Shown one piece after another: positions 51,201 to 62,227 of a DNA stretch of 64,000 nt (the first letter of the stretch is position 1; each line of letters begins with the position of its first letter). Source of the DNA: Tigriopus japonicus (lineage: Eukaryota > Arthropoda > Copepoda > Harpacticoida > Harpacticidae); NCBI GenBank assembly GCA_010645155.1, contig JAAGOF010000206.1, positions 408,564-472,563 of the forward strand. The letters run 5' to 3'. The notes beneath the pieces are model-generated. The model ran no database searches. It worked only from the letters and a program-made list of their open reading frames with translations, and had not been told where the DNA came from. A program made the translations under genes and the position numbers.

Positions 51201-54200
51201 CCCATTTCTTGCTCCGCTTACCCTGTGTTCAGCTATTTCATTTTCGTTGCTCATATTCAAGTAGAAGTCATTTGGAAAATATATTTTTCTTTTGGTACCG
51301 AATGGTGCCAGAACTAATTGTTCACGTTGGAACATGAATATTTCATGATAAACGATGGATCTCAACGATCCCTGCCTATCAGCTACCCTAACCCATTCAT
51401 TCATTCGTTACATAATACTAGCAGACTTGAAAGGGACAAAAACGAATGTGAGCTACATAGATTCAACAAATTTGGCTGACTGGGATAAGGTGGACGATCT
51501 TATTTAAGTTCTTATAACTCCATTCGACGTGATTGTCATTGCTTTCATCTTGTTCTTTTAGATGAATCGAGCCCAACTGTTTCAGTGAAATCCAAGCTGG
51601 GCTTGAACTTTGTGGTGAGCTATGCTCGACAAGGTGACACTGAAAATGCCCTGGCCAAACTACTCCAAGCTAGCCAAGATATGGTGAGTACTTCTAATCT
51701 TGGAGATGGCGCTGTTGGTGCTGCTGCTGGTGGTAATAATAATAGTGGTTCGGGTGGTAATGGCGGCGGCGGCGGCAACAGCAGCGGCGTCGATGGTGTC
51801 AATGCCAGTATTGCAAGTCGCGTGTCACTTTCCTCGCACCACGTGTTTGGCCCGGAACCGGAGAAAGATTCCTGTGGTCGGCCATTTTGCAAGCTTAAGA
51901 GGCGGGCCCATTACCACTGCAACATTTGCAATCAGGTACGATGGGCCCATGGACTTTAATCGATGGCGAAGCAAATGTTCCGTGTCTAACCTGATTTCAA
52001 TTGTTTGTAGGGATTCACGGAAATTGACAAATTGGAGGCCCACCTGAAAAGACACGTATCCAATCCCAATGAGTTCGCCAATGCCTCTCTGGGTCTGGCC
52101 AACATGCTACGCGAATGCAGCAAAGATCCAGGATCAAATCCTACCTCAGCCGACTCGCCACGAAGCCATACACCCAATTCCCCTCCGCCGTCCCATTTGT
52201 CTGGAACGTCTTCAAGTGAAGGACCAGTGAGCTTGGTCATGAATCGTTCCTCCACTCCACCGAGCGACGCTTTAAGAACCAAAAGTTCGCCTTCGCCTAA
52301 GCGATCACCTGGCTTGCCATCCACAGAGTCATCGCTGCCCACATCACCCGTGTCCCCATTCTTGGGCGGTTTTCCGTCACCGTTTGCCAATCTCTTACGG
52401 CCTCCATTCAATGTGCCGTGCTCAATGGCCTCGGGGTTCAATGCCATTACCTCCCAACCAGGATTGTTGATCCCCCCGGGAATGCCACACTTTTTCCCTC
52501 CGGGTATGATGATCCCCGGCCTACCCAATCTGTTCCAAAGAGCACCAGGGCTCCCATCCCCTACATTTGACCCAACCAAGCACCCGCTGACCAGGATGCC
52601 AGATTCTAGTGCCTTAAAAAGATCTAGTCCTTTGACTCGAATGTTAGAAGGCCTGGATGATTCTGACCCCGCCAAGAAGATGCGCCTAAGTCCGTCCATG
52701 CGGATGATGAAAGACGAACCTGTACCGGAAGGCTATATGCGATTCCGTTTCAACGAGGACTGCGGCTTCACCTCTTGCAACTATCGTGAACATCAAACGC
52801 ATTTCCATTGCATGCGAAAAGACTGCAACTATCGGTTTTGTGACAAGACCCGTTTCGTTCAACACACCGCTCGACATGAGCGTCTGGACACTTTGTGTGG
52901 TTCAGAGTTTGAAGGCTTCCGCGGAGTCACTTGTGGAAGAGATGATTGCGAATACAACATCATCAATAACCGAAGTAAGTCATCTGGGTATTTTGAAAAT
53001 GTTTTGAGACTCTATTCTAGAAACCTAAAACTGATCTCTCAATTTGTTATGGTTACTAGAATAACGAGTTATGTAGATAGAATTACAAGGTGCAAGGAAC
53101 CAGAGTCAAAACGATTGTACTACTTTCGCAACTTGTCTATTTCTGCGAAGGTGCACTTACATATCCATCATCACTTTGTTGTTCACTACTACGTTCGTAG
53201 TGTAGTTTGTACTCTTTCTTAACATTTTTGGGTGCCTAAAAAGCTTATGATTTACCTGGGTCCAAGCTACATGTTGCTTTGCTCTCAATTCACTGGCATT
53301 TCCAAGTAGCTAGTATTTCGAACAAATGTATGTACAATGTCAAGACATGCATATTTCCTGTCATCTTCAGTGAGAAAAGTTTTCGACTCGAGCTCTCAGT
53401 CGGCAGCAGAGATTTTTTGGTCATGTGAAAGTGGGTGAACGTAAAAAAGCACCTCCCCAAGTGACAGGGCGACCCATAAATCACAAACAGGCCTCTTACA
53501 TTCTGTTTGTTACCCTAACGACAAAGACGATTTCAGTAAAACTTGACATTGGCTCACAAATCTTTTTGCCAATCCAAGAACACGACGATTAACCCTTTGA
53601 TGGGTGTTGATTTCATATTCGATTGTCAAGATCTTAAAGTCTGAATATGTGTGTTTCCCAACCTAAATGCATTGTGACGAAATAGCTTAAAAAGCATTGT
53701 GGATTTATTCACCAATGGCACCTTAGGCTCTTCCCAAAGCAATAGCTTGGTCTAATTTGAAAAAAACGAACATTAGCTACTTTTTTCCTTAATGCGCATT
53801 GATAAATTTTGCTATCCGTTTGAGGGTCATTCATAACGGGGACGGGTGGCCGAGTGGCCATCTTGGTTTCTAGTGTAATTGTACAATTACCCAAGAGCGG
53901 CAAGGTTATTTTGATTGCGTTTCTGCTTTCGCCCCTCTTCTTGTTGTTGTTGTTGTTGTCGTTGTTGCAAATGATGATGAGTCGTTGTGTTCAGAGTGAG
54001 CTAAGCCAATCTTTCTTTGTGGTCATTCGGCATTTTTTCCGATCTTCTTACGTTCAGAGACGATGTATGCTAGCTAGCAACCTAGCTACATAGTATAAGA
54101 GGGAGGAAGGTTGGAGCGGGCGGCGGCAATTCAATGATGAACCAAGAGGTATTTGCAACGCTTGGCAAATGACAATCCAATCAAAATTGAATTCCTCCTC

Positions 54201-55517
54201 CCAAAGTGTTCCTTCAGGCTAGCAAGCATAAGCATTTGTTCGCGTTCAATTCCAATCCATTCGGCGAGCATCGAGCAGATGTGAGCCTGCTGCATGACTC
54301 AGGCAGTCAGCCTGCCAGCCACAAGTTTTACTTGCAATCCGATAAAAAAGCGCCCATTTTGGGTTTCAAAACGAAAAAAAACTAGCCATTGGAATTTGTG
54401 CTAAGTATAACTGCCAACTTAGGTTTTGAGACGACAACCGAACAAAACGAAAGATGCCAGGTGGAGAAGAAGACCGACCACCACAGCAAATTGAGTTCAT
54501 CGCCTCGTCTCGCTCTTTATCCGGCGCAAAGAAGCGATGGTTTTAGAAAAAGCTTCTCCCAAAGGGATCAACAAATTTCACTTGGCATTTCTAAGACATT
54601 GTTCAAGTAGACCCAAGCCAGCAATGTCGCTTAGGAAATATATATCATTTCCATTATAATAGGTACCATGCCTAACTTGTGACAGTAACCCAATGTTCCC
54701 TTTCCCATTGTTAGAATTTTACTTCAATTTGTTATTCTGTGCCTTGTTGTTCTTTGCTTCGTTTTTCCAACCCCGTCATGTCAGCCTCCAAGATCCTTTG
54801 AGATCTTAAGTGCCGGGAGCTTATTCTCTTTAAAACCCGTACTAACTTAAAAGGCTAGCTAGCGTGCTCAGCCAAGGTGAAATGCACAATTGCATCTGAT
54901 ATTGATGGCTCCCAATGCCAATATTGATAAAAATGCCAATTTCACTATTGGTGAGCAATAAAACCACCGAGTGCACCCAATGTCGTCGATCCATGTTCAA
55001 TGCAGTGCAAGAAAAGTGAAGAAGGGTGAGGCAATTGTGAAACTCGAAACAGAGAGTTTATGGCATTAGGCATGGATGGGTTTAAAGCTCTCTGGGCCTA
55101 TCTTCCCGAAAGATTCCCCTCCACCATTTGGCCTCAACAACAGAATCAAACTTAGTCGAAACCAATCGTCAATGTAAAAAAAAAGATGACATTAAAGTTT
55201 GACCTCTTCGTGTTTGTTTCATTTCAGCTGTGACCTTGCCTGGCGAAGCTCAAAAGAGCAGTAGCCATTTCCATTGCCTGAAGTGCGATTATCATTGCAC
55301 GGACACCAATAAAGTGGTGGCTCATCGACGGCAACACCAAAAGCTGGACTCGATCATGGCCGCTGGATTTGAGAAGTACACCCCAACCCAATTCTGTCCA
55401 ATCACGGGATGCACTCACAATGGCAAACAAACCCATTACCATTGCAGCAAGTGTCAGTATGCAGTCTTGGGTTTGTCCCAAATGGAAGCTCACAAGTACA
55501 GGCATATGAATGAGTAA
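34346..55517 (+). CDS. cas: castor / CASZ1-family zinc-finger transcription factor (whole gene model, 11 coding exons)
   Basis: Gene model: join 34346-34511, 35760-37193, 43824-44605, 44822-45760, 46759-47052, 47422-47610, 47803-47817, 49123-49732, 51562-51935, 52011-52974, 55228-55517. The exons total 6057 nt, or 2018 residues plus TAA. Every intron is GT-AG and every junction keeps phase. Ten castor-type units (Cys pair, then HxHC, a second Cys, and two distal His) lie at about residues 770-809, 829-870, 890-929, 949-987, 1126-1163, 1187-1228, 1581-1616, 1852-1890, 1909-1959 and 1979-2015. This arrangement is diagnostic of the family. Fly Castor is a late temporal factor in neuroblasts, acting after Hunchback, Kruppel and Pdm; vertebrate CASZ1 acts in heart and retina. 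The protein should be nuclear and bind DNA. It is far longer than fly Castor (about 800 residues) and closer to long human CASZ1 (about 1760 residues, 11 fingers). Family assignment is near certain; exon 1 and the microexon are less certain. Confidence 0.94.
34512..35759 (+). other. castor intron 1
   Basis: A 1248-nt GT-AG intron by this model. It has (GTT/GCT)n and (GTA)n microsatellite sequence near 34978-35050 and an A-rich tract. No other coding segment is supported. Confidence 0.55.
35760..37193 (+). CDS. cas: castor coding exon 2 (acidic, disordered N-terminal region)
   Basis: Acceptor attttttag ends at 35759 and donor CAAG|GTAGGA follows 37193. The exon encodes residues 56-533 plus one base. 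It holds a His-rich patch, several long Asp and Glu runs (about residues 160-310), Ser-rich disorder, PLNLT (328-332), PIDLS (382-386), an IKEEK sumoylation-type site, a seven-Ala run, and an end segment with EVLKLYGVP and EIAEKI that looks helical. PxDLS is the known docking motif for the co-repressor CtBP. The frame stays open upstream to 35495, but that part reads as hydrophobic, intron-like sequence. Confidence 0.88.
42212..42253. repeat. (CTTG)n microsatellite in castor intron 2
   Basis: About ten uninterrupted TTGC units. Spurious Cys/Leu/Ala frames result. Confidence 0.9.
42664..42699. repeat. palindromic (CACT)n(GTGA)n microsatellite
   Basis: Three CACT units are directly joined to five GTGA units, so the two halves are inverse complements and can form a hairpin. 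Confidence 0.85.
43824..44605 (+). CDS. cas: castor coding exon 3 (Pro/Gln/Met-rich region and first half of unit 1)
   Basis: Acceptor ttgccctgcag ends at 43823 and donor ACAAG|GTGCGT follows 44605. The first two bases AA complete Glu534. It encodes residues 534-794: Ser/Pro disorder, TPPRTPKTPGGTPT, nine consecutive Gln, then a Pro/Met/Gly-rich stretch. It ends with the first half of zinc-finger unit 1 (CGSLYC, then HFHC, then MCKDK). The finger continues in exon 4, which confirms the junction independently of phase. Confidence 0.93.
44822..45760 (+). CDS. cas: castor coding exon 4 (end of unit 1 and units 2-4)
   Basis: Acceptor tctgtcgtag ends at 44821 and donor ATAGG|GTAAGT follows 45760; both ends are phase 0. 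It encodes residues 795-1107. VFAKKEEMIRHSKWH completes unit 1. Units 2, 3 and 4 follow, with HYHC, HFHC and HIHC cores and distal HFNYH, HKNYH and HKRKH pairs. After unit 4 comes a Ser/Asn/Pro/Met-rich linker. This is the most conserved-looking part of the gene and alone identifies the family. If the 216-nt intron before it were retained, translation would stop after about 37 extra residues. Confidence 0.96.
45761..46758 (+). other. castor intron 4
   Basis: A 998-nt GT-AG intron between finger units 4 and 5. It carries an 18-bp perfect palindrome centred on GGGTTAACCC near 46590 and nothing coding-like. Confidence 0.9.
46759..47052 (+). CDS. cas: castor coding exon 5 (unit 5 and first half of unit 6)
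   Basis: Acceptor tcgttgcag ends at 46758 and donor AATGG|GTAAGT follows 47052; phase 0 at both ends, 98 codons. It encodes residues 1108-1205. IPDDIWRNYMLHF leads into unit 5 (CGFQGC, HFHC, distal HGRNH). The Cys pair and HYHC core of unit 6 follow; its distal half is in exon 6. Confidence 0.95.
47422..47610 (+). CDS. cas: castor coding exon 6 (end of unit 6 and AT-hook-like segment)
   Basis: Acceptor ttgtttgaag ends at 47421 and donor GTCGAG|GTAAGA follows 47610; 63 codons, phase 0. It encodes residues 1206-1268. ENCSEIVF and the HYKLH pair complete unit 6. After a short linker comes KRKRGRPPKNR (1255-1265), with the GRP core of an AT-hook, which could bind the minor groove of AT-rich DNA and also act as a nuclear localisation signal. 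Confidence 0.93.
47803..47817 (+). CDS. cas: castor coding exon 7, candidate 15-nt microexon
   Basis: Fifteen bases encoding Val-Trp-Asn-Glu-His sit between an AG (aatgaatgcag) and a near-perfect donor (CAT|GTAAGTAAT). The phase is 0 on both sides, so the exon can be included or skipped without breaking the frame. The polypyrimidine tract is weak. It lies 192 nt after exon 6 and 1305 nt before exon 8. The call rests on splice signals and phase; no finger residue depends on it. Confidence 0.5.
47818..49122 (+). other. castor intron 7
   Basis: A 1305-nt intron following the candidate microexon, or 1512 nt if the microexon is skipped. No repeat or coding segment is evident. Confidence 0.7.
49123..49732 (+). 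CDS. cas: castor coding exon 8 (disordered linker between finger blocks)
   Basis: Acceptor ttcttcttgcag ends at 49122 and donor CATCAG|GTTAGT follows 49732. It encodes residues 1274-1476 plus one base. Composition is Ser/Pro/Gly/Ala-rich, with a basic-phosphosite stretch RNSPSPRARATTSSP and an IKNEG sumoylation-type site near the end. No zinc finger lies in it; it separates the six-unit block from the four-unit block. Phase fits both neighbours. Confidence 0.82.
49733..51561 (+). other. castor intron 8
   Basis: An 1829-nt intron with a (GAT/GGT)n microsatellite at about 50775-50820. No other supported feature. Confidence 0.85.
51562..51935 (+). CDS. cas: castor coding exon 9 (helical segment, Gly/Asn linker, first half of unit 7)
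   Basis: Acceptor tgttcttttag ends at 51561 and donor AATCAG|GTACGA follows 51935. Bases AT complete Asp1477. It encodes residues 1477-1601: a probably helical segment (NALAKLLQASQDM), a GGNNNSGSGG-type low-complexity tract made by GGT/GGC/AAT repeats, then the first half of unit 7 (CGRPFC, HYHC, NICNQ). The finger is completed in exon 10. Confidence 0.92.
52011..52974 (+). CDS. cas: castor coding exon 10 (end of unit 7, Pro-rich linker, unit 8, start of unit 9)
   Basis: The preceding intron is only 75 nt; acceptor ttgtttgtag ends at 52010 and donor CCGAA|GTAAGT follows 52974. It encodes residues 1602-1922 plus one base. GFTEIDKLEAHLKRH completes unit 7. A long Ser/Pro/Met-rich linker follows, with a basic patch AKKMRLSP and MKDEP, a sumoylation-type site. 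Unit 8 (CGFTSC, HFHC, distal HTARH) comes next, then the Cys pair of unit 9 (CGRDDC). Confidence 0.93.
52975..55227 (+). other. castor intron 10
   Basis: A 2253-nt intron splitting finger unit 9. It contains a short (GTT)n tract near 53940-53965. No finger-like exon is recognisable inside it. Confidence 0.85.
55228..55517 (+). CDS. cas: castor coding exon 11 (end of unit 9, unit 10, C-terminus)
   Basis: Acceptor gtttcatttcag ends at 55227; bases CT complete Thr1923. It encodes residues 1923-2018 and ends with TAA at 55515-55517. SSSHFHC starts the second half of unit 9 (HFHCLKC, distal HRRQH). Unit 10 follows (CPITGC, HYHC, distal HKYRH), and the protein ends three residues later, MNE. Unit 9 is therefore split by a 2253-nt intron. 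I saw no in-phase exon inside that intron that must be included. Confidence 0.92.
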
Positions 55518-58305
55518 TTCTGAAGCATCAAGTCAAACTCGCTCGTTCATCCGTTTGTTCATTCATTCCTTCGTCCAAGTTCAACAACTGTGATAGCACC
55601 GTCCAATAACCAAGAGCAACTGCGACTGCAATTGGGAGGGCCAGAAGAAGAAAGAAAAAAGAAAAGAAAACAAGCACACAAAGCAGGCTGAAAGACATAT
55701 TTGCCACTTGAATGGTCAGCCCATTGTCCCTCAGAAGATTGTCCCTGTATTTCTTTAGTGTGGAACGTGCCCCCGTCAGCGTAGAAGTTCTTGGTTGAGA
55801 GTGTCCTCAAAGTGCCATTTTAACTTTCCACCCTCTGCAACTTAGACTTTTCCCTAAAGACACCCACCCACGTTTTGGGATTCTTTGACATTGCGGAAAA
55901 AAGTGAGACAGATAGCCCTTGAATTCGCATATTCATGGAATGTTCCGGTCCATACAAAATTTCCATGTTTGTTTATATGTAGCGCTGTTCCCCGAAGGTG
56001 TCTTGAGTATTGAATCACAGATTGTTTCTGTGAGGAACAAATAATTCTATTGTGAAATTTCTGAATATTGAGTGTCCATTTAGGCGGTTTCCTTTATATC
56101 GCAAAACCCAACCATCCGACCAACCAACATTCAACCTCCGACCTATCGATCGTTGGTTGAATGGCTAGATAGATAGATGATGCCGGAGTAGAGGAAAAAA
56201 TGCTAATAGCGCCATGATGTGTAAAATCAGAATATCCGTCAAAAGAGGGGCATCACTTCTCTTAAGATATGTTCAAAGTTCAAGTCTTTCGCCCAGTCCA
56301 CTGACTCATTCCCTCACTCACTCACCCCCACATATATATTTGTATACCTAGGTATACGCACAAGCAAGCGTACTACACACTTCACCTCACTTCACTTGGC
56401 TCGCTCGTTGACTCTTTTTTTTCACTCTACCCCCCCAGACCCACAAAAAACACCACACAAACCGCTCAAACGACGGCGGTCATTTTTACGATTTATTTAA
56501 ATGCATATTTCCTCAATGCCTTCGTTTTTCTCAACCTTTCTTAGGATTTCGCATTCCACAGAATCTTTTTCCCTCGCTGCCCCAATCGCAGCAGTTCTCC
56601 GCCCTCTGTCTCCCATCACTTACTAGATTCATCTATTACTCCGTCGGATTCCTTTTTTTGTTGCTTTTTGCTTTCGCGAGGGGAAAAAGTTTGTTAACTA
56701 AAATGACTCGCCACATATTTTAGCCATGATTTCAGGATGCTTAAGAGTCATCGGACACTAAACACAACTATTTCAACAACAAACCGATCACTCGAGCGTT
56801 TGGATTTTACAATCTAGTATGTACAAGAGTTGTAAAACCCAAAGTGTTCGGAGATGATCTTGAACTTCTTGTCCACATTTGTTGATCTATCAACCAAGTA
56901 CGTAATATGAGCCCAAAAAGTAACTGATTTCCCATTGTCATCATTCATACCTTTCAACCAAATCGAAGATCTTCTTCTAAACTGATCGTTTTTGGAGTCA
57001 AACGCCCCCATTACCTTTTCGTTGTTGTTGCTGTTGTCATCTTTGCCGTTGCTGTTGTTGTTGCTGTCGTCGTGGCATTAACAGAGTGAGCATTACTATT
57101 GATGTTGACGCTCTTTTGTTCACGTGCAACCGACGTTCAACGGCCCTGATTGAGATTTCCTAATTTTGTGAAAATTAGTCGTGATCAACAATGAAATGCT
57201 CCTAAGCCAAAGCATTTTCCCATTGATCCAAGATCAATTCAAGCACCCAATATTCCGATCAAATGACCACTAACCAACGATTAACCCATTACCACTCTCA
57301 AGTCAAGCCCTCACACCGCTCAACAAGACATTCTTCGTCATTCCGATGATGATGATCATCATCATCATCATCATCGTCGTCGTCGCCGTCATTATCAACA
57401 GGCGGCAGTTTCATCATCTTCATCGTCAATATCATCCATCATCCAACACATTATTGGAAAATGTCAATCTTTCCCAGATCTTTCGTCATTAGTTGCTACC
57501 TTCAAAGAGTACGTTTTGAGAGCAAGCAAATGGCACATGTAAAGAGAATTGGCACCAAAACCTCTGCAATCCCATCTTCTGTCCGAAATGCATCCCTTTT
57601 GTTTTTGAGCGATCCTGATAAACGTACAAGTTGCTCTGTTGCCATTTTGCCAATACGATTATTGGTGCCCACAATCGACACGTCGGGCCTCGGTGGGCAT
57701 TTCTATCAATTTTCCAAAGTTTTTAGCAGCCAAAATGCTGAATACCCAATCATTGGACATAAAATATGGCCCAGGGAACCGTGCCAACTCGAGCTTGCCA
57801 TTCCACTTCAAGGTAGAAAAAGGGGAAGATAACATGAATTGTCATTTCGCGAAAAACTGGTTTCAATTTGGCACCAAGCATACCTCTGACTGACTGACTG
57901 ACTACCTTCTTCGTTCGTTTATTCCTTCGTCCGTCCGTCCGTCCGTCCATACCAATACGTGAGCCTACTGAGCTTGTGTGTGTATGCGATGGCCGTGGTA
58001 TCGTCTCCACGGTTTTCTTGCACCACAAGAATCATCATCAACATCATCATCATCCTTGAGACTGTCGCAGTCGCTCCACATCCCAGATTTGAAGTCAGTA
58101 TGTATACTGGATGGGAGTAAAGGCAATGTTTCAACGACCCAGGATGGCAACTTACCTACTACCTGCTAAATCCATCCTGACCGGCCAGAGGGCCCTTTCC
58201 TCTCCCTTTCCTCTCTCAATGCTTCTTTATTTCTCTGTCTGATTCTACGTATGTGTGCGAGTGTGAGCGAGTGAATGCGTGCTTTTGAGTCGATCCATGT
58301 GAGTG

Positions 58306-58340
<35 letters not shown>

Positions 58341-59329
58341 CCCCTTCTTTTGTGTCCCATCTCTGAGGTATAAAAAGATAGTCTGGCTTTATCGCCTCCT
58401 GAGATTTTTTGGCCAACAACCCAAATGCTACGGATGAAGTTGATGATGACGATGATACTTGTTGTCTTAATGGCGGTTGCCTATAAAAACTTGAATTCCT
58501 CCCGATCTGGGCTCGTTCATTCCTGCCTTTGGATTGAAATCACCTCCAAAACGCGGAGTCACCAAGTTCTTTAGCCTTCCATTTTGTTGACAAAGAACCA
58601 AAGCTACATATGCTCAAAAATCCACCGTATATGTGGTACATACATACGTACAAACAAACAAATAGAGCTACTTTTACTCTTGCTTGCTTGGACTCGCTTA
58701 CATTTTTGCATTCACATATTTTGCCCGAAGGTTTGAATATCGCGGTCCATTTGGTGAGCATTGGTTTGACGAAGAATCAATATTTTCCAACTGTTGCGTG
58801 TGCTCACGAGTTGAACTCCATCGTTTTTTTTTTCTCGTGAAAGGGTTCTTGACAGCCTCTCCCCCAAGACACCATGCCTTCGCATCTAACGATGTTTAAC
58901 CTATTAACCCAAAATGTGCCACCAAGGCCAATAAACTGAAATGATTGCGCCCTTATTTAATATGAATCTCACGGATAATTGAAAGACCTCATTCGTGAGA
59001 TGTCTTGCCTAGTTTAATCGTGTAATATCGGCATATCTTTAGATTGTTTGTATGTACTATCCCAAAACGTTCGTACATGTTTCATCCCCAACCATCACCT
59101 AAGCCTCCTAAACACATTCACGTCATGACACCTTAGTTCTTAGTGCTTATTATCATTATTATTACCTAGAGTACATACCATGACCTCAGATGCAAATAAA
59201 ATGAGTGATTATGAAAGGATACGAGTGTGGTTTCTTTTTTAATTCCATGACAACCGAGTTGTATTGCGTTGAAGGGGGTCTTTCTTTCTTCTTTTGGTCG
59301 CGTTTCATCTCGCGTTGGGACTTTTTTGA
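55518..59329. other. castor 3' UTR and/or downstream spacer
   Basis: No supported gene. Candidate poly(A) signals AATAAA on the plus strand lie at 58930-58935 and 59195-59200, which would give a long 3' UTR; transcript evidence is needed to choose. Microsatellites include (GAT/CAT)n near 57345-57375 and (CTTT)n near 58317-58340. Confidence 0.45.
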
Positions 59330-59533
59330 AGGTCGATTGTTGAGGTAGTTTTGCAGTTTGAATGCGTTTAAAAACGCAACTTATGTAGCGGAACTTGATC
59401 GAGCATGGTTATTTCCACTTCGCCTCATATGCTTCTTTTTTTATCTTTTCAGCTTCTTCTTTTGTATACTTCTTCTACGCCTCTAGATATGCTTCTATTA
59501 TACGTACTTCCAAACTACCTCAACAACCGACCT
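59330..59533. mobile_element. second copy of the outer foldback family
   Basis: It starts AGGTCGATTGTTGAGGTAG at 59330 and ends with the inverse of AGGTCGGTTGTTGAGGTAG at 59533. The right part (ACTTGATCGAGCATGG through TAGATATGCTTCTATTATAC) matches the right arm of the 872-1340 element; the left arm is shortened. The recurrence at two distant sites supports a dispersed family. Confidence 0.7.
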
Positions 59534-60120
59534 ACGGTTGGCGAAGAGGGATATCAAGGCAACTAAGTTTGCAAAGGCTGGGGAGGGAGATCTGTTTAGG
59601 ATGTGGATGAAAAACGGAGCAAAAAAGAACAACTCTAAGAGTAACCCTAAACTTTTAACTTCAAGGGCCCTCAGACATGAGCAAATTAAAAACACGCGGG
59701 TTCTTCGAGGTTGGGAAGGTCAATTGGGAATTTCAAAGACTAATAATTTGTTGAAATTTGACCGTTGAAAAACAAATGAGCAATATTTCACATATTTAAA
59801 CTACTTTGAGAATAAAATAGAAAAAAACCGTTCTGAAACATTTTTTTCCTTTGACCCGTGAACTACGTGATTTCGACAGTATTTTTGATCAACACATGCA
59901 TTAAACTCCATACTGTACATAAGCAAGAAAGCGTTCTTGTGATTTCTCAATAAATACCAATACCCAAAAAGAATGCATCTTTTCCGATTTCGCAATGGCA
60001 ACGACAATTTCAAGTTTTATCAAACTCCATTATAAACTCAACTATGTGGTTTATTCAAAATCAAGCTCCATAGAGAAAGGTTGTCAGTCCACTGAGTGGC
60101 CGCATACCTTTCCACTTGTA

Positions 60121-60152
<32 letters not shown>

Positions 60153-62113
60153 CTCCTTTTCGGATGGCGCTAGTGCTCCTAATTTCAAGACAGATATCAT
60201 CTCTTGTTCATTTCCAAAGGGCTTTTGTCCAAGCTTTGCTCGCCTTTGAGCTGACGAGGGCCACATAGCAATTCTAATACCCACTGCATGGTTCACTTGA
60301 ACAAGGTTCAATGTGCCTTCTTTCTTCATTTGGCCCTTTTTCTCTCTCCATCTTTTCCTGCCTTATTATGGAGTGCTTGATTTCTCTTGACTCAATGGTG
60401 GTGGCGGTGGTTTGGTTGTTGTTGTTGTTATACGATCAGTGGTGGTGCTTGGCTTGCTAGTGGTTGGGATGATGTCAGTAGTAGCCAGTCTGTAATGCTT
60501 GCCTATCAAATCATGATGCTATTTTCGGTCGAAGAAGAAGCACAGAATGCTTCGAGTAGGCTTTTTTGCCACACATCTAGGTCATTTTTCTGAATTTCAA
60601 AAGGGGAATCACTGACACAATGAGAAAAATATGACCTTAGTTGTGGATGCAAGGCATAGAAGTCTTGAAGACAAAACACTCAAGAACCCGACCAGCAATA
60701 ACAAAAATAGCCACTGGAAACATTTCCAAAAGTTCAAATTTCCCGCAAGCAAGGACTGGAGGTGGAGATTTTTGTCAGTGTTTCTGTTGTTCAAATAAGC
60801 GCCGTACATACGTACGTACACTGAAGGGTGAATGGGTTGTTTCTGCATTTGGAAAATGCGTAGGGAATCGACGTTGCTGCCACATTCACCAAGCACATCC
60901 ACACACTCACACATGTACCACCTGCCCAGCAGCAGCAGCAGCAGCAACAGCAGCCTCCCAGATCCTGGAGAAAAAACCCATGTATTTCAAGCTCCCTCTG
61001 AAAAAAGCGGCCCAACTGCCCAATCGTCTGCCAACTATCGAAGAAGTTGGCCAAGAAACCAAACCAACTGATCAACCATCGCGTATTCGACCTACCAACC
61101 AAGCAACCATCATCATCATGATGATGATCATCATCATCAGGCACTTCTCGTTCGTCCAAAGTAATCAGCCTGCCGATGCCTCAACAACTATCACCATTTG
61201 TAGTGCTATTCTGGTACATCATTGCTCCACATTGTGTGAGAGTACAGACCGAAAAGGGGCCCCACCGAACGAACCCCCCGGTGATTCTTCGATGCTCGAG
61301 AGAAATTGAACGAAGATTCCAAGATGAGCTTCAAGTTGGAGTCAAGTAAAAAGTGGCAATACACTCAAAATAGAATGATAAGGTGGTGGAGAGCCAAGCA
61401 TTCCTGTTGGAGGGCAATGCCTTCGAAAGAGGGGATTTAATAGCGATGTGTACTGGAAATTTGTCATCGTATTCCAGGCAAAGTGTGAAAAACATTCGAG
61501 GGTGAATGGTTGAGGAATACATTTTAAAGGAGATTTTGGGTTCAAGTTCGGTTTTTTTGTCCAAGGAGTTCGCCGAGAGAAGAGAAAATTAAACCTTTAC
61601 TCACCTATTGAATTTTTCAAATTCTCTTTTGGAACTTGATTACTAACTTGTGAAGTGCGTTTGTGTGAATTCTGGGAATGTGAGAGTCAAGAAATCAAGG
61701 GGTTGGAAAATCTTGGAGTGCACTATCGTTGGGCTTTCTCAAAAATCTTGTCTTTCATGTCATCATTTGTATGTTGCCCCCTCATTCTGCGATCTATGAA
61801 AGTTCTATGACCATGTTTAACTGTGGAGAGAATGTCCAACTATTTCAAAATTACCTTAATATTGATAAATTAGCGCGTGTCAAGTTTATTAATCTTTAAG
61901 TCCGAATAAACATTGTGGAAACCATAGCTCCAGGTTTACTTGGTCGAACCTACGTGAATTGTTAGGGACGGTGTTTTTTGAGCCCAAAATGTTGATTTTA
62001 CATTTCAAAGATTTTTTGACTAATTTTGAAGTTGGAAAGTACTTCTCCATATTTGTTTGAATTGTAATAAGCAGTTCACGTCAAAAAACCGGTGCAATGC
62101 CACTTCAAACATA
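59534..62113. other. no gene supported
   Basis: Spacer between the foldback copy and the mariner derivative. A 222-codon frame at 60641-61309 starts without ATG and is driven by (AGC)n and (ATC)n repeats, so I do not call it. Confidence 0.55.
60122..60152. repeat. (AAGC)n microsatellite
   Basis: About six AAGC units after two AAGT units. Confidence 0.85.
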
Positions 62114-62227
62114 CAGGGTTGGGCACATTTATTGTCAAAATTTTCAACAGCAGTTTAGAGAATGAAAACGAGGTTGTACAATATTGTAAAGCATTTCACG
62201 TGAAAATTCAGAAAAAAATGTATAGGA

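Noticed and set aside
51986..52699. Minus-strand 237-codon frame opposite castor exon 10
   Set aside because: It is a shadow of the Pro/Ser-rich linker and finger-containing exon on the other strand, with no splice or domain support.
53838..53910. tRNA-like A-box word GGTGGCCGAGTGG
   Set aside because: No matching B box (GTTCGANNCC-type), no acceptor-stem pairing, and it lies inside a castor intron; chance similarity is more likely.
60641..61309. Plus-strand 222-codon frame
   Set aside because: It has no ATG start, and its length comes from AGC and ATC repeats that keep a frame open; no domain or splice support.
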